From assembly GCF_039652615.1 (NCBI RefSeq), contig NZ_JBDJAC010000001.1:434001-498000 (forward strand): a stretch of DNA of 64,000 bases, read 5' to 3'. Every line of letters begins with the position of its first letter. Positions within the stretch are counted from its first letter, which is position 1. Under the pieces are notes generated by a model. That model ran no database searches and had not been told where the DNA came from. It saw nothing but the letters and a program-made list of their open reading frames with translations. A program made the position numbers and the translations under genes. The DNA comes from Fulvimarina sp039652615. GTDB lineage: Bacteria; Pseudomonadota; Alphaproteobacteria; Rhizobiales; Rhizobiaceae. Below are positions 59,362 to 64,000 of this stretch, piece after piece.

Positions 59362-59408
59362 CCTTCCGATCCAGTGGAACAAGCAAACAAAGAAGCAGGA
59401 AATCCGCC

Positions 59409-60326
59409 GTGACGAAGACCCTTCCGGACACGATCGACGCGACCGCGGCATTGCTGGAGAGCGAAGGTTACGTGGCCGATCGCTCTCTCGCAACGGTGCT
59501 GTTTCTCGCCCTCAGGATGAAGCGGCCGATCTTCCTGGAAGGTGAGGCGGGTGTCGGCAAAACCGAGATCGCGAAGGTTCTGGCAGCGGGGCTCGACCGT
59601 CCGCTGATCCGGCTCCAGTGCTATGAGGGCCTCGATGTCTCCTCAGCCCTTTATGAGTGGAATTACGCCGCTCAGATGATCGAAATTCGTCTGCGTGAAG
59701 CATCCGGCGACACTTCGCGCGACGCTGCGCGGTCTGAAATCTTTTCTAACGAATTCCTCATCCGGCGGCCGATCCTGAAAGCCATGGAAGGTGAGCCGGG
59801 CAGGGCGCCGGTTCTGCTCATCGACGAACTGGACCGAACCGACGAAGCGTTCGAAGCTTTCCTGCTGGAAGTGCTGGCAGACAATCAGGTGACGATCCCC
59901 GAACTCGGCACGATCAAGGCGCCGGAGCCGCCCATCGTCGTCATCACGACCAATCGGACCCGGGAAATCCACGACGCCCTGAAGCGCAGATGTCTCTACC
60001 ACTGGGTAGACTATCCGGAAGCTGATCGCGAACTCGAGATCGTGCGCCGAAAGGCGCCGAATGCGAACGAGGATCTGGCAAGGGAACTCGTTGCCTTTGT
60101 CCAGCGCCTGCGCGACACGGATCTCTTCAAGGCCCCGGGCGTCGCCGAAACCATCGACTGGGCGAACGCCCTGACCGAGCTCAATGCGGTCGCTCTCGAC
60201 CCGCGCTATGTCTCCGATACGCTTGGTGTTCTGCTCAAATATCAGGACGATATCCAGCGCCTCCAGCAGGGCGAGAGCACGCGCATTCTCAACGAGGTGA
60301 AGCGCGACCTCCAGAAACAGTCCTGA
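59409..60326 (+). CDS. MoxR-family AAA+ ATPase (CoxD-like)
   Basis: This roughly 305-residue ATPase is of the CoxD branch: Walker A FLEGEAGVGKTEIAKVLA (about residues 43-59), Walker B APVLLIDELDRTDEAFEAF and sensor 1 PPIVVITTNRTREIHDALKR. The GTG start with an upstream AGGAAA is preferred to a more distant ATG. CoxD acts with a VWA protein to insert the copper/sulfur or sulfido ligand in carbon monoxide dehydrogenase. Here the VWA gene follows immediately, so the pair is intact. It probably serves a molybdenum hydroxylase not encoded in this window. Confidence 0.92.
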   Translation: MTKTLPDTIDATAALLESEGYVADRSLATVLFLALRMKRPIFLEGEAGVGKTEIAKVLAAGLDRPLIRLQCYEGLDVSSALYEWNYAAQMIEIRLREASGDTSRDAARSEIFSNEFLIRRPILKAMEGEPGRAPVLLIDELDRTDEAFEAFLLEVLADNQVTIPELGTIKAPEPPIVVITTNRTREIHDALKRRCLYHWVDYPEADRELEIVRRKAPNANEDLARELVAFVQRLRDTDLFKAPGVAETIDWANALTELNAVALDPRYVSDTLGVLLKYQDDIQRLQQGESTRILNEVKRDLQKQS

Positions 60327-60330
60327 CGTG

Positions 60331-61584
60331 ATGAGGGCGGACGAGCCGGAGCATCACACCAGGGATTTGATCGAGGCCGATCCAGATGGGCGTCTGGCCG
60401 ACAACATCACCTATTTCGCGCGAGCACTGCGACGCTCCGGATTGAAGCTCGGTCCATCTGCGACGCTCGACGCCATCGAAGCTGTCAAGGCTTCGGGGTT
60501 CGGCTCGCGCGACGATTTCTACTGGACGCTTCATGCCACCCTCGTGACCCGGCATGAGGACACTGCCGTTTTCGACGAAGCCTTCCGGCTCTTCTGGCGG
60601 TCGCGCGAACTGATCGAGAAGATGATCGCCATGTTCTCGCCGAAGGCACCGCCACGCCAGTCCGAAAAGCGGAAGCCGAAGGCCGGTTCGCAGCGAGCGT
60701 CCGAGTCGCTCTTCGAGGGACAGGAAGAGCGGGTAACCCAACAGGAAAAACCGGAGATCGAGATCGATGCGTCGATGACGATGTCTGGCAACGAGGTTCT
60801 GCGGGGCATGGATTTCGCGCAGATGTCCGCAGCCGAACTTGCCGCTGCCCAGCGCGCCATCTCCAATCTTCGACTGCCGCGCGATCGCATCGAGACGCGC
60901 CGGTTCAGGGTCGATCCGCGCGGGCGAAAAATCGATGCACGCGCAACCATACGCGGGGCAATGCGCACCGGCGGCGACCTCATTCTGCCGCGCTTTCGAT
61001 CTCAGCGGGTCGTCCAGCCGCCTCTCGTCGTTCTGGCCGATATTTCCGGCTCCATGAGCCAGTACAGCCGCATCTTTCTGCATTTTCTTCATGCGATCAT
61101 GGAGAAGCGTCGCCGCGTGCACGCATTCCTTTTCGGCACGCGCCTGACCAATGTCACGCGCCAGTTGCTCCGCAAGGACCCCGATCAGGCCTTTGCCGAA
61201 TGCGCCGACAGCGTGAAGGACTGGTCTGGCGGCACACGCATCGCCGAGGCTCTGCACAGCTTCAACCGCGACTGGTCGCGCCGGGTTCTTAGCCATGGCG
61301 CGATCGTGCTTCTCATCACCGATGGGCTCGAACGCGATAGCGCTTTCGACCTCGATATGGAAATGGAGCGGCTTCATCTCAGCTGCGAGCGGCTGATCTG
61401 GCTGAATCCGCTGCTTCGCTTCGACGGATTCTCGGCGAAGGCGAGGGGCGTTCGCACGATGCTTGATCACGTGGATGAGTTCAGGGCGGTCCATTCGCTC
61501 GATGCCATGGCCGAGTTGTGTGCTGTTCTGTCCGCCGACAATCGACAGGTCAACGATCCAAAAGCCTGGCTGCGAACTGGCTAG
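60331..61584 (+). CDS. VWA-domain protein (CoxE-like)
   Basis: The 417-residue partner of the MoxR ATPase has an N-terminal helical part, a charged disordered linker (residues about 105-150), then the CoxE-type VWA domain with the metal-ion-dependent motif VVLADISGSMSQYSRIFLHF and GTRLTNVTRQLL, ending with NPLLRFDGFSAKARGVRTML. It starts 4 bases after the MoxR stop; a GTG one codon earlier is also possible. It is thought to be an adaptor between the ATPase and the apo-enzyme. Confidence 0.92.
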   Translation: MRADEPEHHTRDLIEADPDGRLADNITYFARALRRSGLKLGPSATLDAIEAVKASGFGSRDDFYWTLHATLVTRHEDTAVFDEAFRLFWRSRELIEKMIAMFSPKAPPRQSEKRKPKAGSQRASESLFEGQEERVTQQEKPEIEIDASMTMSGNEVLRGMDFAQMSAAELAAAQRAISNLRLPRDRIETRRFRVDPRGRKIDARATIRGAMRTGGDLILPRFRSQRVVQPPLVVLADISGSMSQYSRIFLHFLHAIMEKRRRVHAFLFGTRLTNVTRQLLRKDPDQAFAECADSVKDWSGGTRIAEALHSFNRDWSRRVLSHGAIVLLITDGLERDSAFDLDMEMERLHLSCERLIWLNPLLRFDGFSAKARGVRTMLDHVDEFRAVHSLDAMAELCAVLSADNRQVNDPKAWLRTG

Positions 61585-61734
61585 GAAACACTGTCCGTCG
61601 CCGCAAACCTCTGGCTGGCACGGGTCCGACGTTCGGACCATTTCATTCGGCCGGCCGCGAACCTAGATTGAGCCAACTATGCAGAGGGACCTCGGAGGCC
61701 CTCAGGCGTTCCGATAACGAACCGAGGTGGCGAA

Positions 61735-62094
61735 ATGAGCACCGCGACACATTTGGGCGGCGCAGCCGATGCAGCTGCCTCGCAACTCGACGTCCTGGGC
61801 ACGGCGGCTGACTGGGCGTCGAGCGGTCGCAAGCTGGCGCTGGCGACGGTCGTCGAAACTTGGGGCTCGGCTCCGAGGCCGACCGGCAGCCATCTGGTCA
61901 TCGATCAGGAGGGGAATTTCGAAGGGTCTGTCTCCGGCGGCTGCGTCGAGGGAGCCGTGATCGCAGAGGCGATCGACGTCATCGAGACCGGGACGGGCAA
62001 GATGCTGGAATTCGGTGTCGCCGACGAGACCGCGTGGCGCGTCGGGCTGTCCTGTGGCGGCCGCATTCGTGTCTATGTCGAGCCGGTGACCTGA
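61735..62094 (+). CDS. XdhC/CoxI-family protein, N-terminal half type (CoxF-like)
   Basis: This 119-residue protein corresponds to the N-terminal XdhC_CoxI domain alone: KLALATVVETWGSAPRPTGS, a GSVSGGCVEGAVIAEA loop with the conserved cysteine, and the C-terminal GLSCGGRIRVYVEPV with the second cysteine. XdhC proteins protect and sulfurate the molybdenum cofactor before insertion. The Rossmann half is in the next gene, which overlaps by one base (TGATG). It is about 150 bases downstream of the VWA gene. Confidence 0.9.
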   Translation: MSTATHLGGAADAAASQLDVLGTAADWASSGRKLALATVVETWGSAPRPTGSHLVIDQEGNFEGSVSGGCVEGAVIAEAIDVIETGTGKMLEFGVADETAWRVGLSCGGRIRVYVEPVT

Positions 62095-62810
62095 TGCGCC
62101 TCGATATTCTCAAGACAGTCAATTCTGAGCGCGAGGCCCGCCGGGCCGTCGTAACGATCACCGATGTCGAGACCGGAGATCAGCGGGTCCTCCGCGAGGC
62201 GGACATTGCCTCCGACCCGATGGCCGAGGTCGTCGAGAAGGCCGTGAGGACCGGCAAGTCCGGTATGGTGGAGACCGGGAGCGGACAAAGCTTCGTCAAC
62301 GTCTATCTGCCGCCGGTCAGGATCGTTCTGATCGGCGCTGTCCATATTTCGCAAGCGCTTGCGCCGATCGCGCGGGTGGCGGGTTACGACGTGGAAATCA
62401 TCGATCCTCGCACCGCGTTCGCGACGCCGGATCGCTTTGCGGGCTTCCAGCTCGATGCCGAATGGCCCGATGTGGTGCTCAAGAAACGACCGCTCGATCC
62501 CTACACGGCGGTCGCGCTGATCACACATGATCCGAAGATCGATGATGGCCCGCTAATCGAGGCCCTGAAGACCGGATGTTTCTACATCGGCGCTCTGGGC
62601 AGCCGGAAGACCCACGCACGGCGGCTGGAAAGGCTGCGGGAGGCCGGCATCGCCGACCATATGATGGAGCGGATCGACGCTCCGATCGGCGCTGATATCG
62701 GAGCCGCGACCCCCGGAGAAATCGCGGTCGCGATCATGGCGTCGATCATCGAAGCCTTTCGAAAGCGCAAGATGTTCGCCGAGCAAAGGGGCGAGCAGGC
62801 GCCGCGATGA
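62094..62810 (+). CDS. XdhC/CoxI-family protein, Rossmann half type
   Basis: This 238-residue protein supplies the XdhC Rossmann domain. An N-terminal small domain (MRLDILKTVNSEREARRAVV) leads into VNVYLPPVRIVLIGAVHISQ, the conserved YTAVALITHDPKIDDGPLIE, GCFYIGALGSRKTHARRLER and DAPIGADIGAATPGEIAVAI. It overlaps the stop of the previous gene by one base and the start of the next by 4, so all three are co-translated. The two genes together replace one full-length XdhC. Confidence 0.92.
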   Translation: MRLDILKTVNSEREARRAVVTITDVETGDQRVLREADIASDPMAEVVEKAVRTGKSGMVETGSGQSFVNVYLPPVRIVLIGAVHISQALAPIARVAGYDVEIIDPRTAFATPDRFAGFQLDAEWPDVVLKKRPLDPYTAVALITHDPKIDDGPLIEALKTGCFYIGALGSRKTHARRLERLREAGIADHMMERIDAPIGADIGAATPGEIAVAIMASIIEAFRKRKMFAEQRGEQAPR

Positions 62811-64000
62811 AATTCGGTGAAATCGCCATCGACGAGGCTGACGGGGTCATTCTCGCCCATGCGGTGAAAACGGACGCGCTCGACCTCAAGAAGGGCAAGA
62901 AGTTGACACCGGCGGATGTCGCAGCGCTTCGCAACGCTGGAATGACGAGCGTCATCGCAGCGCAGCTCGACCATGGCGATGTTGGTGAGGACGAGGCTGC
63001 GGCGCGAATTGCCGAAGCGATGGACGCACCCTTCCTCAAAGTCGGATCTGCGGCGACAGGCCGGGTCAATATCCATGCGGAACGTGCTGGTGTCTTCAGG
63101 CCGGACCGGCGGCTGATCGACGCCCTCAATGCCGTCGATCCGGCGATCACGCTCGCGACGCTTGGGGAAAACACCTCCGTCCAGCCCGGCCAGATGGTGG
63201 CGACGATCAAGATCATTCCCCTGGCTGTCTCCGGATCGGCCTTGGAAACGGCATTGAGCCTTCTTGAGCATGGAGCGGCTCTTCAGCTTTCACCCTTTGC
63301 CCCCCGCGACGTTGCCCTGATCCAGACGACCCTGACGGCCACGTCGACCAAGATGTTGGAGAAGACGCGCCGCGTGACTGCCGACCGGCTTGCCATGTCC
63401 GGGTCGCGGGTCGTGGAAGAAGTGCGGATCCCGCACCGCGTCGATGAACTGAGCGAGGCCATTGCTGCAGCCGCCAACAGAAGCGCCCTTGTCCTGGTCT
63501 TCGGCGCATCGGCCGTGATCGACCGTTGCGACGTCATTCCGGCAGCGATCGAGCGCGTTGGCGGTGTGGTCGACTATTTCGGAATGCCGGTCGATCCCGG
63601 CAATCTGCTTCTCATCGGTCGGGTTGGTGATACGCCGGTTATTGGCGCGCCGGGCTGCGCGAGGAGCCCGAAGGAAAATGGTTTCGATTGGGTGCTGGAT
63701 CGAACAATCGCGGGCATGGAGGTGACCCCCAAATTGCTTCAGTCCTGGGGTGTTGGCGGCCTTCTTTCAGAAATCGAGACACGACCGAGACCGCGTCAGA
63801 CCGCTCCGAAAGCAAAACCGTGCACCGTCCACGCTGTTGTGCTTGCTGCTGGTCGTTCCACGCGCATGGGCGACAAGAACAAGCTTCTGGCTGAGATCGC
63901 ACCGGGTCTGCCGATGATCCGCCATGCCGTGATCACTGCGCTTGGCGCTGATTTGCTGGGCAAGGTTTATGTTGTTCTGGGTCATCAAGCGGCAGAGGTT
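62807..64000 (+). CDS. Molybdopterin-binding/MobA-like nucleotidyltransferase fusion, 3' end outside window
   Basis: The visible 398 residues begin with a MoeA/MogA-like molybdopterin-binding region (MKFGEIAIDEADGVILAHAV, VVEEVRIPHRVDELSEAIAA, VLVFGASAVIDRCDVIPAAI). After about residue 340 they change to an NTP-transferase domain with VVLAAGRSTRMGDKNKLLAE. The frame is still open at the last base of the window. This two-domain protein is typical of the Cox/XdhC maturation clusters of Hyphomicrobiales and probably makes molybdopterin cytosine dinucleotide. It overlaps the previous gene by 4 bases. Confidence 0.88.
   Translation, partial: MKFGEIAIDEADGVILAHAVKTDALDLKKGKKLTPADVAALRNAGMTSVIAAQLDHGDVGEDEAAARIAEAMDAPFLKVGSAATGRVNIHAERAGVFRPDRRLIDALNAVDPAITLATLGENTSVQPGQMVATIKIIPLAVSGSALETALSLLEHGAALQLSPFAPRDVALIQTTLTATSTKMLEKTRRVTADRLAMSGSRVVEEVRIPHRVDELSEAIAAAANRSALVLVFGASAVIDRCDVIPAAIERVGGVVDYFGMPVDPGNLLLIGRVGDTPVIGAPGCARSPKENGFDWVLDRTIAGMEVTPKLLQSWGVGGLLSEIETRPRPRQTAPKAKPCTVHAVVLAAGRSTRMGDKNKLLAEIAPGLPMIRHAVITALGADLLGKVYVVLGHQAAEV

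Noticed and set aside
1..64000. tRNA, rRNA, CRISPR arrays and insertion sequences
   Set aside because: I looked for cloverleaf-like stretches, regularly spaced repeats, transposase motifs and terminal inverted repeats while reading and found none I could support; a covariance-model scan could still find a small RNA.

Overview
The window is about 61-62% GC, almost fully coding, and reads as chromosomal core sequence from an alphaproteobacterium of the Hyphomicrobiales (Rhizobiales). The evidence is gene order: pdhB-pdhC-lpdA-lipA leading to ispDF and dusB-ntrB-ntrC-ntrY-ntrX-trkA-hfq-hflX; a glnII with its DUF2735 neighbour; a glnB-glnA pair; the nepR-ecfG / phyR general stress locus; and an orphan Cox-type molybdenum-enzyme maturation set. 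A family-level guess (Aurantimonadaceae-like) is inference only. No rRNA, tRNA, CRISPR, insertion sequence or prophage was recognised.

Layout. 0-7.7 kb: pyruvate dehydrogenase E1-beta (5' end cut off), E2, E3 and lipoyl synthase, with small genes interspersed (two SRPBCC proteins, an SGNH hydrolase, a secreted protein, a GlsB-like membrane protein). 7.7-10.7 kb: CinA-like amidohydrolase, bifunctional IspDF and tRNA-dihydrouridine synthase. 10.7-20.5 kb: nitrogen two-component systems NtrBC and NtrYX, the K+ uptake regulator TrkA, Hfq and HflX. 20.7-25.2 kb: DEAD-box helicase, a secreted protein and ParE. 25.5-31.9 kb: nitrogen assimilation (DUF2735 gene, glnII, glnB-glnA) with two sigma-54 promoters and an NtrC-like palindrome, then an NAD(P)HX repair enzyme. 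31.9-39.5 kb: general stress response (NepR, EcfG, PhyR, an HWE kinase) surrounded by small membrane or lipoprotein genes, two of them behind EcfG-like promoters. 39.5-47.2 kb: HugZ-like protein, Mrp ATPase and a complete dppABCDF dipeptide transporter, followed by a HAD phosphatase and a class V aminotransferase.

The most unusual part is 49.6-58.6 kb. All the components of the poorly characterised E. coli yjfIJKLMC set are present (DUF2170, PspA/IM30, DUF2491, DUF350, DUF1190 lipoprotein, glutathionylspermidine-synthase-like ATP-grasp ligase), rearranged around a two-TM K+ channel. Directly beside it is an Anbu-type proteasome-like peptidase operon with an alpha-E protein and a circularly permuted ATP-grasp ligase. 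Two peptide-bond-forming ligases, an Ntn peptidase, a membrane-stress coat protein and an ion channel in one 9-kb block suggest a membrane-linked system that makes and removes a peptide or amide modification. That role is inferred, not shown.

58.8-64 kb: flavin reductase, then MoxR ATPase, VWA protein, two half-size XdhC/CoxI proteins and a molybdopterin-binding/nucleotidyltransferase fusion that runs off the window. This is a maturation module for a molybdenum hydroxylase whose structural genes are not in the window.
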